From VGXO01 sp964614695 (GTDB lineage Bacteria > Planctomycetota > Phycisphaerae > Phycisphaerales > SM1A02), in the NCBI GenBank assembly GCA_964614695.1, contig CAZTMB010000004.1, positions 1-64,000 on the forward strand: a DNA stretch of 64,000 bases, written 5' to 3'. Within the stretch, counting starts at the first letter, position 1, and each line of letters starts with the position of its first letter. The notes under the pieces were generated by a model. That model saw nothing but the letters and a program-made list of their open reading frames with translations. It did not search any database and was not told the DNA's origin. Below, in pieces: positions 42,910-52,367 of this stretch. The translations under genes and the position numbers were made by a program.

Positions 42910-44007
42910 ATGCGACGTTCGATCGTCACGGTCCTCGGCGCGAGGCCCCAGTTCGTCAAGGCGGCGACCGTGTCGCGGGCGCTCGGGGCGGCGGGCCTGC
43001 GCGAGTCGATCGTCCACACTGGCCAGCACTACGACCCTTCGATGTCGGCGGTGTTCTTCGAGGAGTTGGGAGTGCCCGAGCCGAGCCACCATCTCGGAAT
43101 CGGCAGCGGCGCTCACGGAGCGCAGACGGGGGCCATGCTCGCAGCGATCGAGCAGGTGCTCGTCGAGTCGCGTCCCGACGCGGTGCTCGTCTACGGCGAC
43201 ACGAACTCGACCTTGGCGGGTGCGCTTGCGGCGGCCAAGCTCCACGTGCCGGTCGCGCATGTCGAGGCCGGACTGCGGAGCTTCAATCGCCGGATGCCCG
43301 AGGAGCTGAATCGGATCACGACCGATCACCTCTCGACGTGGCTCTTCTGCCCGACGCAGACGTCGGTTCGCAACCTCGCCGCCGAGGGGATCGGCGCGGC
43401 CGGCGATCGGATCGCGCGGCGGGTCTGCGAGGTCGGCGACGTGATGTACGACGCCACGCGGCACTTCGGCGAACTCGCGGCGGAGCGGGCCCGCGTCGGC
43501 GCAACGCTCGCCCTCGAGCCCGGGTCGTTCGTGCTGGCGACGATCCACCGCGCCGAGAACACCGACGACCCCGCGCGGCTGGCGCGGATCGTCGAGGCGC
43601 TCCGTCGGTTGGCCGAGTCGCAACGGGTGATCTGGCCGGTGCATCCACGCACCCGGAAGCTGCTCGCCTCGGGCGATGCGGGCTCCCTCGGTCGCGTGGA
43701 GACGATCGAACCGGTCGGCTACCTCGACATGCTCTGGCTCGAGCGGCACGCCAAGGTCGTGATGACCGACTCCGGAGGTGTGCAGAAGGAGGCCTTCTTC
43801 GCGGGCGTGCCGTGCGTGACGGTGCGCGACGAGACGGAGTGGGTGGAACTGGTCGAGAGCGGATGGAACCGGCTCGCACCGCCCGACGGCTCGTGCGACA
43901 TCGCCGCGGTGGTCGAAGGGGCGACGCCGGGCGATCCGGAGTGCGCGCCCTACGGAGACGGCGAGGCATCGCGACGCATCGCGGAGGCTCTGGCCGATGC
44001 CGGATGA
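42910..44007 (+). CDS. UDP-HexNAc 2-epimerase (WecB/WbpI type)
   Basis: 365 residues, non-hydrolysing epimerase. The blocks LGARPQFVKAATVSRAL, HTGQHYDPSMS, VYGDTNSTLAG, HVEAGLRSFNRRMPEE and MTDSGGVQKEAFF are all present. It makes the manno form of UDP-GlcNAc or, with the WbpB/D/E-like enzymes here, of UDP-GlcNAc3NAcA. AAGGAG ten nt before the ATG. Its last 11 bases overlap the next gene. Confidence 0.94.
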   Translation: MRRSIVTVLGARPQFVKAATVSRALGAAGLRESIVHTGQHYDPSMSAVFFEELGVPEPSHHLGIGSGAHGAQTGAMLAAIEQVLVESRPDAVLVYGDTNSTLAGALAAAKLHVPVAHVEAGLRSFNRRMPEELNRITTDHLSTWLFCPTQTSVRNLAAEGIGAAGDRIARRVCEVGDVMYDATRHFGELAAERARVGATLALEPGSFVLATIHRAENTDDPARLARIVEALRRLAESQRVIWPVHPRTRKLLASGDAGSLGRVETIEPVGYLDMLWLERHAKVVMTDSGGVQKEAFFAGVPCVTVRDETEWVELVESGWNRLAPPDGSCDIAAVVEGATPGDPECAPYGDGEASRRIAEALADAG

Positions 44008-45832
44008 TGCCGCGGAGTCCGTCGTGCCTGCCGCCTCGCTCGCCGATCGTGCGATGGCGGCTCTCGCGGCGATCACGGCCGCAGGCTTTCTCGTCGTGCT
44101 TGCCGTGGAGTTCCGGCACGGCTTCGACCTCACCGACGAGTCGTTCTCGATCCTCGATGCGGCGCATCCTCAGGACCAGACCTCCGCGGTGCGGTTCCAC
44201 TGGCTCGTCACGCGACCGGTCCTGGCACTGAGCCTCGGCGATCTCTGGCTGAATCGAGTCTGGGGCGCGGCGATCCTCGCGCTCGCCGGCTGGCTGTTGG
44301 GTTCGAGCTTCGATCGGACTCGCGGCTCGAGCGACCGATCGTCGCGCGCGATCGCCGGCGGCGTGGGGGCGGCGTGCATGCTCGCCTTCTACGCCTTCGA
44401 TCTGCGCTCTCCGAGCTACAACTGGAGCGCGATCCTCGGCGCGGCGCTCGTCGCGGGGTGCCTCGCCGCCGCGGCGGGGCGGGAGCGGATCGGACGATGG
44501 ATGATTCTCGGCGGCGCGATCGCGAGCGTCACGGCGGCCAGCAAGATCTCGACCGGCGCGGCGCTCGCCGGGCTCGGCTTGGCGATGTCGCCGTGGCTGG
44601 GCCGTGCCGGATGGCGAAGCCGGCTTCGAAGCGTCGGCGGCTGGTCGCTTGGTGTCGTCGTGGGCGCGATCGCGTCGTTCGTCGTCCTTCGATGGTGGGG
44701 CGATCCGATCGCCGCCTTCGAGCGCGGCCTGCAGGTGCTCGAGCACATTCGCCTCTACGACGATCTGCTCGGCCGAACGGCGCAGGAGAGCAGGCTCTTC
44801 GCGACGCTGTGGTTGTCGGGAGCATGGCCGGCGCTGGCAGCGTCGGCAGTCCTGGGGGCGGCGGCCATGATCGGAGCGCGGTGGAAGCCAGGTGTCGCGG
44901 CGGGACTGGTCCCTTGGGCGCTTCCCGCGACGCTTGTCGCGCTACTCCTCTGGAAGCCGGCGGCGTGGAGCGCCGTCGACGTCTGGGCGCGTGTCTCGCT
45001 TGTCGCGTTCACGGCGCTCGTCTGCACTTGGCTTGCGGTCGGGGGCACGAGCCTTCGTACAAGCGGCATCGCTCCGCGCATGCACACCATTCGAGCGATG
45101 CTGCTTCTCGTCGCCATCGCCGCCGCGTTCGCCACGGCGGTCGGCACGGGCAATGCGATGTTCTGGCGATCGGCCGGCATGGCGTCCGGGATCTGGCTGA
45201 CCGCCGCCTCCTCGCTGGCGCTCGGACTCGGGGGATCTCGCCGCGCCGTCGACTCCTCGAGAATCGCCGCGATCGCGGCTGCAGTCCTGGTCGGGTTCGG
45301 GACCTTCGCCGCGATGCGGGCGCAGCCGTATCGGCCGTTGCCGGGCGAAGCGGCGACCGTGCGGACGGTCGAGGTCTCGCCGGGCCGAGGAACCCTGCTC
45401 GTGGACGGGCGGCTGGCCACCGCGATCGAGACGTTGCGCGACCAGGCCTCCAAGGCCGGCTTCTCGCCGGGGCAGGACGTCCTCGCGCTCTACGACATGC
45501 CCGGCGTCGTGCTCTCGCTCGGTGGTCGGGCGCCGGGCGCGTCGTGGATCCTCAGCGGGTATCGCGGCTGCGGGCCGGCGGCGGAGGTCGTTCTCGGCAG
45601 CGTCGAGCCGCGACGACTTGCGGAGGCCTGGGTGATGCTGCGCAGTCCCCAACGAGCCGAGACCTGGACGCGTCCCGGCGCGAATCCGAACGTCTCGGAG
45701 GTGCTTGGGTCGGTGGGCCTCGAGTTTCCGAGCGGCTACGAGAAGGTCGCGGAGGTCCCGCTGCCGTTCTACGACCAGGTCGCCGCGGTCACGCTCTGGC
45801 GTCCGAACGAGGCGGATGCCGCTTCGCCGTAG
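43997..45832 (+). CDS. Multi-pass membrane protein, possible GT-C glycosyltransferase
   Basis: 611 residues: about eleven helices over residues 20-450, then a soluble domain of about 150 residues. The first loop contains FDLTDESFSIL, an acidic pair like the catalytic loop of GT-C (PMT/ArnT-type) enzymes that use polyprenyl-phosphate sugars. The downstream GT2 (46418) could make that donor. Family not recognised with certainty. Starts inside the end of the 2-epimerase gene. Confidence 0.65.
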   Translation: MPDDAAESVVPAASLADRAMAALAAITAAGFLVVLAVEFRHGFDLTDESFSILDAAHPQDQTSAVRFHWLVTRPVLALSLGDLWLNRVWGAAILALAGWLLGSSFDRTRGSSDRSSRAIAGGVGAACMLAFYAFDLRSPSYNWSAILGAALVAGCLAAAAGRERIGRWMILGGAIASVTAASKISTGAALAGLGLAMSPWLGRAGWRSRLRSVGGWSLGVVVGAIASFVVLRWWGDPIAAFERGLQVLEHIRLYDDLLGRTAQESRLFATLWLSGAWPALAASAVLGAAAMIGARWKPGVAAGLVPWALPATLVALLLWKPAAWSAVDVWARVSLVAFTALVCTWLAVGGTSLRTSGIAPRMHTIRAMLLLVAIAAAFATAVGTGNAMFWRSAGMASGIWLTAASSLALGLGGSRRAVDSSRIAAIAAAVLVGFGTFAAMRAQPYRPLPGEAATVRTVEVSPGRGTLLVDGRLATAIETLRDQASKAGFSPGQDVLALYDMPGVVLSLGGRAPGASWILSGYRGCGPAAEVVLGSVEPRRLAEAWVMLRSPQRAETWTRPGANPNVSEVLGSVGLEFPSGYEKVAEVPLPFYDQVAAVTLWRPNEADAASP

Positions 45833-45835
45833 ACT
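45830..45835 (+). promoter_or_regulatory. TANNNT element overlapping an upstream stop
   Basis: TAGACT includes the TAG stop at 45830-45832 and ends 7 nt before the ATG at 45843. May be an internal leaderless promoter. Confidence 0.25.
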
Positions 45836-45842
45836 TCGTCCG

Positions 45843-46421
45843 ATGGGAACGGTCGCCTACGGCCTGCTCGCCAAGGTCCATTGGCCCGCGCGGGAGCGGG
45901 CGATCCGCGAGTTGGTTGCACGACACTTCATGAGCGCCGAGACGTACCGAAGCGAGATGATTCGTCTGCTCGACGTGGGATGCGGGCCGGGTTGGCTCGC
46001 CGCGACCGCGGCGTCGCTCGGGGCGGACTATCTCGGGATCGATCCGGATCCGCCGCAGGGGCGTGAGGACATCGTCGAAGGGCGAGCGGCGGATGTGGGC
46101 GAGTTGCTCGAGGCTCGCGACGTCGTGGTCGTCAACGGCACGGCGCACCATCTCGACGACGCCGAGTTCGCGTCGCTCCTGTCCGCCGCTCGACGCGCCA
46201 CGGGTGTCGTCGTCTGCGATCACGCGCGAGACGAATCGACGCCCGCGCGAAGCCGGCTCCTGCAGTCGCTCGACCGCGGGCGCCATGTTCGGGACTTCTC
46301 GGCGTTCGCGTCGCTTGCGGGCTGGCGGCGGCTCGAGACGATTCGATTCCCGATCCGCATCGCGGGGATCGCCGCGTGGGACTACTTCGCGTCGGCGTAT
46401 CGGCCGGAGGGTCGCGGATGA
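45843..46421 (+). CDS. Class I SAM-dependent methyltransferase
   Basis: 192 residues. Motif I LLDVGCGPGWLAATA, then YLGIDPDPP and VVVNGTAHHLDD. Small single-domain enzyme; substrate unknown, likely a glycan or lipid-linked sugar given the neighbours. Its stop overlaps the next start (ATGA). Confidence 0.85.
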   Translation: MGTVAYGLLAKVHWPARERAIRELVARHFMSAETYRSEMIRLLDVGCGPGWLAATAASLGADYLGIDPDPPQGREDIVEGRAADVGELLEARDVVVVNGTAHHLDDAEFASLLSAARRATGVVVCDHARDESTPARSRLLQSLDRGRHVRDFSAFASLAGWRRLETIRFPIRIAGIAAWDYFASAYRPEGRG

Positions 46422-47383
46422 GCGCTGGCGTCGGCGGAATCTCGGTGGTCGTGCCGCTCTTCAACGAGCAGGGTTCGGTCGCCGAGCTGCTGGCGAGGCT
46501 CGAGGCGTCCCTCGCGGCGTATCCCGGATCGCGGATCGTGCTGGTCGACGACGGCTCGAGCGACCAGACCGTCGAGGCGGCGTTTGAAGCCGCGAAGGCG
46601 GGTCGCGGTCCGGCGGTGCATCTGCGGAGGCTGAGCCGGAACTTCGGTCTGCAGAAGGCGATCGCGGCGGGACTCGAGGCGGCGCTCGACCTCGAGCCGG
46701 CCGCGGAGGTGGTGGCGGTGATCGACGGCGATCTCCAGGACCGCCCCGAGCATCTGCCCTCGCTGGTCGGTGCGCTCGCCTCGTGCGAGGTCGCCTACGC
46801 GGTGCGCTCCAAGCGACGCGAGTCGGCGGCATTCCGGGTGGCGGCGAAGGCCTTCTACGCGGCGATGTCCCGCTGGTCGCGGGTGCCGATTCCCGCCGAC
46901 GCCGGCAACTTCTGCGCGATGCGCCGCCCGGCGGCCGTCGCGATTCGATCGAACCTCGACGAGAACCTCTTCTTCCCGGGACTCCGCGCGTGGGTCGGAT
47001 TCCGGCAACGGGGCGTTCCGCTCGAACGCGATGCGAGATCGGACGGGAACTCGCGGATGGGGCTTCGACGCCTGGTTCGCCTCGCGATCGGCGCGTTCTT
47101 CGGATACTCGTCTCTGCCGCTGCAGGCGATGCTGGTCCTCGCCGCGGTCACGCTCGCGGCGAGCGCGATGTTGGCGATCGCTCTCGCGGTGCTGCGGATC
47201 GTCGGCGAGGTGCAGGTGCAGGGCATCGCGTTGGTGGCGATCCTGGTGCTCGCGGCGCTCGGCGTGACGCTCGTCTTCCTGACGGTGCTCGCCTACATGC
47301 TGTCACGAAGCCCATCGCCCGTGCAGTCGAGATCGCTCTACGTCGTCGCCGAGGACCTCGTGCTTCGGGCCGGTTCGGAATGA
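46418..47383 (+). CDS. GT2 polyprenyl-phosphate glycosyltransferase (GtrB/DPM1-like)
   Basis: 321 residues: GT2 domain with VVPLFNEQGSV, VLVDDGSSDQT, LSRNFGLQKAIAAGLEAA and VIDGDLQDRPEHLP (DxD-type site), then two C-terminal helices. Enzymes of this layout load a sugar on polyprenyl phosphate for GT-C transferases, which fits the membrane protein at 43997. Coupled by ATGA overlaps on both sides. Confidence 0.92.
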   Translation: MSAGVGGISVVVPLFNEQGSVAELLARLEASLAAYPGSRIVLVDDGSSDQTVEAAFEAAKAGRGPAVHLRRLSRNFGLQKAIAAGLEAALDLEPAAEVVAVIDGDLQDRPEHLPSLVGALASCEVAYAVRSKRRESAAFRVAAKAFYAAMSRWSRVPIPADAGNFCAMRRPAAVAIRSNLDENLFFPGLRAWVGFRQRGVPLERDARSDGNSRMGLRRLVRLAIGAFFGYSSLPLQAMLVLAAVTLAASAMLAIALAVLRIVGEVQVQGIALVAILVLAALGVTLVFLTVLAYMLSRSPSPVQSRSLYVVAEDLVLRAGSE

Positions 47384-48066
47384 ACTCGACGCTGTACGCG
47401 CAGAGCGAGGACCATCGGTACCTCGATCGCGTTCCCGACGATCCGCACCAGGTGGCGGTGGTGGACGCGGTGCTCGAGGCGGCAGGAGTCGCCTCCGGCG
47501 ACCGGGTGGTCGAGATCGGCGCGGGGCGCGGCCGCTACACCTCGCTGCTGGTGTCGCGGGGACTCGAGGTCCTCGCGATCGAGCCGGACGCGGCGCTCGC
47601 GTCGGCGTTGCGGGCGCGATTCGAGGGACGATCGAGCGTGCGGGTGGTCGAGGCGTGTCTCGACGACGCGTCGATCGCCGCGTGCGATCCATTCGCCGCG
47701 GTGCTGGGATTCCACGTCCTGCACCACCTCGATCCTGCGACGCTCGCGTGCCTCGAGCGAGCGTTGCAGGCGAGGCCTTCGGTCGGCGCAGGATTCCTCG
47801 AGCCCAACCCGCTCAATCCGCTGTACGCGGCGCAGATCGCGCTGCATCCTGCGATGCGCTTCCGCGAGGAGCGGGGGTTGTGGCGGCGATCGGTCGGCGA
47901 GGGTTCGGCGTGTCCGTCGCTGCGGGTGGTCGGCAACGTAGGCCTGCTGCCGCCGTCGCTGTCGAGGCGGCTCGGTGGATGGATTCGGCGACCGATGACG
48001 GCGCCTCGCTTCGCGCCCTGGTCCGCCTACCGGCTGATCGCGCGAGCCTCGGGGGGGTCGCGATGA
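47380..48066 (+). CDS. Class I SAM-dependent methyltransferase
   Basis: 228 residues. Motif I VVEIGAGRGRYTSLLV, acidic IEPDAALA, then FHVLHHLD. Likely modifies a sugar or lipid carrier of the same pathway. The ATG overlaps the GT2 stop and its own stop overlaps the next ATG. Confidence 0.86.
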   Translation: MNSTLYAQSEDHRYLDRVPDDPHQVAVVDAVLEAAGVASGDRVVEIGAGRGRYTSLLVSRGLEVLAIEPDAALASALRARFEGRSSVRVVEACLDDASIAACDPFAAVLGFHVLHHLDPATLACLERALQARPSVGAGFLEPNPLNPLYAAQIALHPAMRFREERGLWRRSVGEGSACPSLRVVGNVGLLPPSLSRRLGGWIRRPMTAPRFAPWSAYRLIARASGGSR

Positions 48067-48788
48067 AGGCCGCGCACGGCGAGGAGCTTGCTCGACGCGA
48101 TCGCGGCTACTGGTGGTTCCGGGCCCGCTATGCGACCGTCGAGCGGATGCTGCGCCGCGAAGCGGGCGCGCCGGTCTCGTCGCTGCTCGACTTCGGCTGC
48201 GGCTCGGGAGGGTTCCTGCGACATGCCGTCGATCGCGGGCTCGTCGCGGCGGGCGGCGCCGTCGGGATCGATGGAGATGCGGGGGCGGTCGAGCGGGTTC
48301 GCGGCATGGGCTTCGAGGCCCATCGATCGGACGCTTCGAACTTGCCGGCGGTTCGGTTGGGTCATCGACCCGCCGCGATCACCGCGCTCGATGTGCTCGA
48401 GCATCTCGACGATCCGGTCGGCACGCTCGGTTCGCTGCGATCGATGGCGGCGGCAGGCGCGACGCTCGTCGCACTGGTTCCGGCGATGCCGTCGCTGTGG
48501 TCGGAGTGGGACGACCGTCTCGGGCATCGCCGTCGCTATCTCGCCCGCACGCTGCGGCGAGATCTCGAGGCAGGTGGTTGGAAGGTGAGGCAGGTGCGGT
48601 ACCTCTTCTTCTCGATGCTCGCGCCGGCGTGGCTTCGTGGCGTCATGGGGCTGTCCGCCGCGAGCGACGAGTTTCCGTCGGTGCCTCGCTGGCTGGACAC
48701 CGGCCTCGGATGGGCGACGACGCTCGAGAACCGGTTCCGTGCATGGCCCGCGGGCACGTCGTTGGCCGCGGTGGCGACCTGCGATTGA
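48063..48788 (+). CDS. Class I SAM-dependent methyltransferase
   Basis: 241 residues. N-terminal RDRGYWWFRARYATVERML, motif I LLDFGCGSGGFLRHA, then TALDVLEHLDDP and a membrane-associated C-terminus (YLFFSMLAPAWLRGVMG). This pattern is common for methyltransferases beside GtrB-like GT2 genes. Last gene of the unit; a strong hairpin follows. Confidence 0.88.
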   Translation: MKAAHGEELARRDRGYWWFRARYATVERMLRREAGAPVSSLLDFGCGSGGFLRHAVDRGLVAAGGAVGIDGDAGAVERVRGMGFEAHRSDASNLPAVRLGHRPAAITALDVLEHLDDPVGTLGSLRSMAAAGATLVALVPAMPSLWSEWDDRLGHRRRYLARTLRRDLEAGGWKVRQVRYLFFSMLAPAWLRGVMGLSAASDEFPSVPRWLDTGLGWATTLENRFRAWPAGTSLAAVATCD

Positions 48789-48806
48789 TCGAGTCTCGGA
48801 AACGGC

Positions 48807-48834
48807 GACAGGCCGCGCCAAGGCGCGGCCTGTC
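48807..48834. terminator. Bidirectional hairpin between convergent genes
   Basis: Perfect 12-pair stem GACAGGCCGCGC / GCGCGGCCTGTC with a CAAG loop, between the methyltransferase stop (48788) and the secreted repeat protein stop (48863). No T-run follows on either strand. Confidence 0.65.
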
Positions 48835-48862
48835 GGGTGGACTTGACCGGCTGAACGCGAAG

Positions 48863-50239
48863 TCAGTTGGGCTGCACGCGAAGGCTGGCCGGGTTCGCCA
48901 GATCGACCTCGGCCCAGTCGGTGTACTCGAGAGCGGCGTTGAAGAGCCACCCCACGATCGCGCCGGAGTTCGACTGAACGACCATCGACGGCGCCGGCTC
49001 GCCGGGGAACATCCGGATCCCGACGACGTTCCAGCCCGTCGGCGCGACGAGCGACGCGCCGTTGTCGGCGCGGGTGTACGGAGCCCAGCCGTCGTAGGTG
49101 AAGCCGACCAGTTCCCAACGGATCACCTGACCGCTGGACTGGTTCTGCAGCACGATGACCGAGCGGCCCTCGTTGGCGTGAACGCCCGCGACTCGCCACG
49201 CCAGCGGCGTGTTCGCCGAGTAGACGAAGTGGAAGCCGACGTACTGAAGGCCGTTCATCTCCCAGATCACCAGACGGCCGGTGGACTCGTTGCGGACCAG
49301 AAGATCCGAATCGCCGTCGTTGTCGAAGTCGGCCGAGCCCTGGATCACCCAGCCGGGAGAGGCCAGAAGATCACCGCCATCTCGCTGCAGCGGAGCCCAG
49401 CCGGTGTAGTCGGTGCCGTCAGGCCCGCCGAGCAGCCAGGCGACGACCCGTCGATCGACCGAGTTCTGAAGAATGATGCTCTCGGAGCCGGTGTTCGGGT
49501 CGAAGGGGCCGACCGCACCGATCCTCCAGTTGGCGGGAGCGGTCACGACCGGATTGCTCGCCGCCACGGTGCCATCGATGCCGAGGAGCCGCGCCGACAC
49601 CGCGCGGGTCGAGGTGTTCTGCAGAACGAGATCGGGAATGCCATCCGCGTTCAGGTCGGCCTGCTTGAGCAGGCAGCCGCTTGAGGCGGACGAGAACTGG
49701 AGTTGATCGACCTGGTTCGAGATGCCGGCGCCGAACGGAAGGAACGTGACGCGAAGGATCTGGATGCCGACATCCCAGCTGACGCCGAAGAAGCGGTTGT
49801 CGTTGGGATTGCTCGGGTCGTTCGGCGGCAGGTTCGGGTACTGCTCCGTGATCGCCTCGGTTCCCGCGATCACGGTGAGGGTGATCGTCGAACCGATCGG
49901 ATCACCGCCTGTCCACGCGAAGCCCGCGACGTTCACCGGCGGATCAAAGGAAAACTCGATGACGCCCAGATCGTTCGCCTGCAGCACGTGGCCACCCGGG
50001 GGAACGCCGACGCCGGGAATGATGGTGGCACCGGAGGCTTGATTGAACGAGTAGCCCGGAACGGAGACGACTCCGCCCGGGAACACCTCGACCTCGAAGC
50101 ACTCCATCCCGAAGCCGAAGTACGGGCTGTCCGACAGCGACTGGTACGGCAGCGGGCCCGTGAACACGGGTGGCGCTGCGGTCGAGACTGCCGCGACTCC
50201 CAAGACGCCAAGGATGCACGTGATTCGATTCGAACGCAT
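48863..50239 (-). CDS. Secreted VCBS/FG-GAP-like repeat protein
   Basis: 458 residues. Signal peptide CILGVLGVAAVSTAA. Residues about 30-200 are a beta-rich domain. From residue about 205 on there are repeats of the type ADLNADGIPDLVLQNTST and ADFDNDGDSDLLVRNESTGR, calcium-binding blades of FG-GAP/VCBS propellers. AAGGAG (complement of 50248-50253) eight nt upstream fixes the start. Role on the cell surface unknown; adhesion is possible. Confidence 0.82.
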   Translation of the reverse strand: MRSNRITCILGVLGVAAVSTAAPPVFTGPLPYQSLSDSPYFGFGMECFEVEVFPGGVVSVPGYSFNQASGATIIPGVGVPPGGHVLQANDLGVIEFSFDPPVNVAGFAWTGGDPIGSTITLTVIAGTEAITEQYPNLPPNDPSNPNDNRFFGVSWDVGIQILRVTFLPFGAGISNQVDQLQFSSASSGCLLKQADLNADGIPDLVLQNTSTRAVSARLLGIDGTVAASNPVVTAPANWRIGAVGPFDPNTGSESIILQNSVDRRVVAWLLGGPDGTDYTGWAPLQRDGGDLLASPGWVIQGSADFDNDGDSDLLVRNESTGRLVIWEMNGLQYVGFHFVYSANTPLAWRVAGVHANEGRSVIVLQNQSSGQVIRWELVGFTYDGWAPYTRADNGASLVAPTGWNVVGIRMFPGEPAPSMVVQSNSGAIVGWLFNAALEYTDWAEVDLANPASLRVQPN

Positions 50240-50468
50240 GATCGGGACTCCTTCCGCTGACAAGCGGGCCACCACTCCTGAGAGATCCAACGTGCGAACT
50301 CCTCGCGGGGCCGCACCACCCACCCTGATTTCGATCCAACGCTAGCCCCGGTTCACCGCCGCGCGGCTGACGGGGTCTCAGTGTCCGAGAGAACCGCTCT
50401 GTTTCGGTCGAACGCCCCACACGGCTTTCCCCACTTCACAACACAGGGTTATTCGGACCGCGATCCGC

Positions 50469-51893
50469 TCAGGCCGCGGCGCGGCTCGGATCGATGCCGA
50501 GCGACCGCATCTTCTTGTAGAGCGTCGTCCGATCGATCCCGAGGTCCAGTGCGGCGCGGGTGCGATTCCAGCCGTGCCGACGGAGCGCATCGAGAATGAG
50601 GCGTCGTTCGGGTTCACGCAACGCCGCCTGCAGATCCTGGGGCTCGCCGTTGGCATCGGCTGGCGATGCGGCAAGGGTGGTCGCGGCATGGTCCAGTCGC
50701 AGGGGGTGGCGAGGATCGGCGACCGGGTTCCGCATCGGCTCCGGCAAGTCTTCAATCCTCACGAGATGCCCCTTCGCCAGCACGACGGCGCGCTCGACGG
50801 CATGCTCGAGTTCCCGGACGTTGCCGGCGAAGCGATGCGCCTCGATCGAGGCGATCGCGTCGTCGGAGAAGCCGACCACCTGACGCCCGTGATGCTGCCG
50901 ATATCGCTCGAGGAACGCCTCGGCGAGCGGGCGGATGTCGCACGGACGCTCGCGCAGCGGCGGCATCTCGATCGTGACGACGTTGATGCGGTAGTAGAGG
51001 TCCTGCCGGAATCGGCCTTCCGCGACGAGCCGTTCAAGCGGCTCGTTGGAGGCGACCAGGAAGCGGACGTCGACCTCGCGGGTCTCGTCGGAGCCCACCG
51101 GCTCGAAGCGGCGCTCCTGCAAGACGCGGAGGAGCTTCACCTGAAGCGCGGGGCTCGCGGAGTTGATCTCGTCGAGGAAGATCGTGCCACCGTGAGCGGC
51201 GAGAAAGCGGCCCTTCTTGTCGCCGACCGCTCCGGTGAACGCTCCTTGGACGTGACCGAAGAGTTCCGACTCAAGCAGGGTCTCCGAGAGCGATCCGCAC
51301 GACACTTCGACGAACGGTCCGCCGGATCGATCGGACGCCGCGTGGATCGTCTTGGCGACGAGGCTCTTTCCGGTCCCGGACTCTCCCGAGATCAGCACCG
51401 TGGCGCGGGTGGCGGCGGTCGAACGCACCAGTTCCTGCACCCGGAGGATCCGCGGGTCGTGTCCGATCAGAAGGTTGGAGCCGGAGGCGGGGCCCCGCGG
51501 AGTCGCCGAGATTCGGCGGCGATCGATCGCCCGGCGGACTGCGGCGACGAGTTCTCGATCGACGACCGGCTTCGCCAGCACGTCGTCGGCGCCCTCCCGC
51601 ATCGCGGTGACGGCATCCTCGATCGTTCCGTAGGTGAGGACCGCGAGAACCGCGGGGACGCGGTCGAGGCTTCGGAGGTCCCGGACGACTTCGGCGATCC
51701 GGCGGCCCCAGCAACCGTCCGCGACGACGAAGGCGGCGACTCCGAACTCGGATTGGATCTCGCGCCCCGCCTGCTCGATCGAGTTCACCACGCTCGAAGC
51801 GAACCCCGCGTCGGCGAGGCACCGCTCGTAGGCGCCTGCGGCGAGAGGATCGCCGTCGGCAATCAGGACTCGAAGGGGGGCAGAGTCGGACAT
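50469..51893 (-). CDS. Sigma-54-dependent response regulator (NtrC family)
   Basis: 474 residues. An N-terminal receiver (1-120) keeps Asp13/Asp15, a possible acceptor Asp59 and the Lys of LAKPV, but lacks the usual MPGxxG after the acceptor. The central AAA+ domain has Walker A GESGTGKS, the sigma-54 loop GAFTGA (HVQGAFTGAV) and Walker B GGTIFLDEINS. A Fis-type helix-turn-helix (RTRAALDLGIDRTTLYKKM) ends the protein. No histidine kinase is adjacent. It is divergent from the secreted protein at 52368, which may be a target. Confidence 0.95.
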   Translation of the reverse strand: MSDSAPLRVLIADGDPLAAGAYERCLADAGFASSVVNSIEQAGREIQSEFGVAAFVVADGCWGRRIAEVVRDLRSLDRVPAVLAVLTYGTIEDAVTAMREGADDVLAKPVVDRELVAAVRRAIDRRRISATPRGPASGSNLLIGHDPRILRVQELVRSTAATRATVLISGESGTGKSLVAKTIHAASDRSGGPFVEVSCGSLSETLLESELFGHVQGAFTGAVGDKKGRFLAAHGGTIFLDEINSASPALQVKLLRVLQERRFEPVGSDETREVDVRFLVASNEPLERLVAEGRFRQDLYYRINVVTIEMPPLRERPCDIRPLAEAFLERYRQHHGRQVVGFSDDAIASIEAHRFAGNVRELEHAVERAVVLAKGHLVRIEDLPEPMRNPVADPRHPLRLDHAATTLAASPADANGEPQDLQAALREPERRLILDALRRHGWNRTRAALDLGIDRTTLYKKMRSLGIDPSRAAA

Positions 51894-52367
51894 AAGGCGT
51901 TGTGGACGAGGATCTTGGGCCGATCCGTGGCGGCTTCGGTCCAAGCGCACCTTCGGAACTGACGTCCTTCGGCAGGAACCGTGCCTCGATTGACCTCAAG
52001 ACGCCAAGCCGACCCGAAGGTCGCGTGACCTCGAGCCCGCGTCTTGACGGAGGGGGCCCTTGGAGCGGTCCATCCGGAACCGGTCGGTCGCGCTTTCGGA
52101 TCCGTCTCGCCGCATCCGACCGGCTTCGGCCCATCGAAGCCTTGAAGCCGCTCGGAGGCTCCCGATCGAAGGTCCCGAGCGATTCCGGTCGCGATCCGAA
52201 GGTTCGCGAAGTCCGCTTCGACCGACCGGCCGTTTCTCACGGTCGGATGCCATAACCGCGAGGATGCGTCGTTGCAGCCGATCGCGCCCGTAGCGGTACC
52301 GGATCGCCTTCGATCGCGAAGCCTTCCGACCCCGATCGACCCAACGTCTCCCTCAGGAACCGGATCC
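51894..52367. other. Divergent intergenic region with candidate sigma-54 promoter
   Basis: 474 bp between the regulator and a secreted-protein gene. Rich in short inverted repeats. No gene or known RNA is recognised. The best signal is a GG-N10-GC at 52262-52275. Confidence 0.5.
52262..52275 (+). promoter_or_regulatory. Candidate sigma-54 promoter
   Basis: GG (52262-52263), 10 bp, GC (52274-52275) with TTGCA at the -12 position. The -24 box is poor beyond GG. The start would lie near 52287 with an 81-nt leader carrying AGGAA before the ATG at 52368. Confidence 0.3.

Noticed and set aside
23849..48788. Polysaccharide locus as a horizontally acquired island
   Set aside because: No integrase, insertion sequence, tRNA boundary or clear change in base composition is visible. 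Codon use looks like that of the flanking genes.
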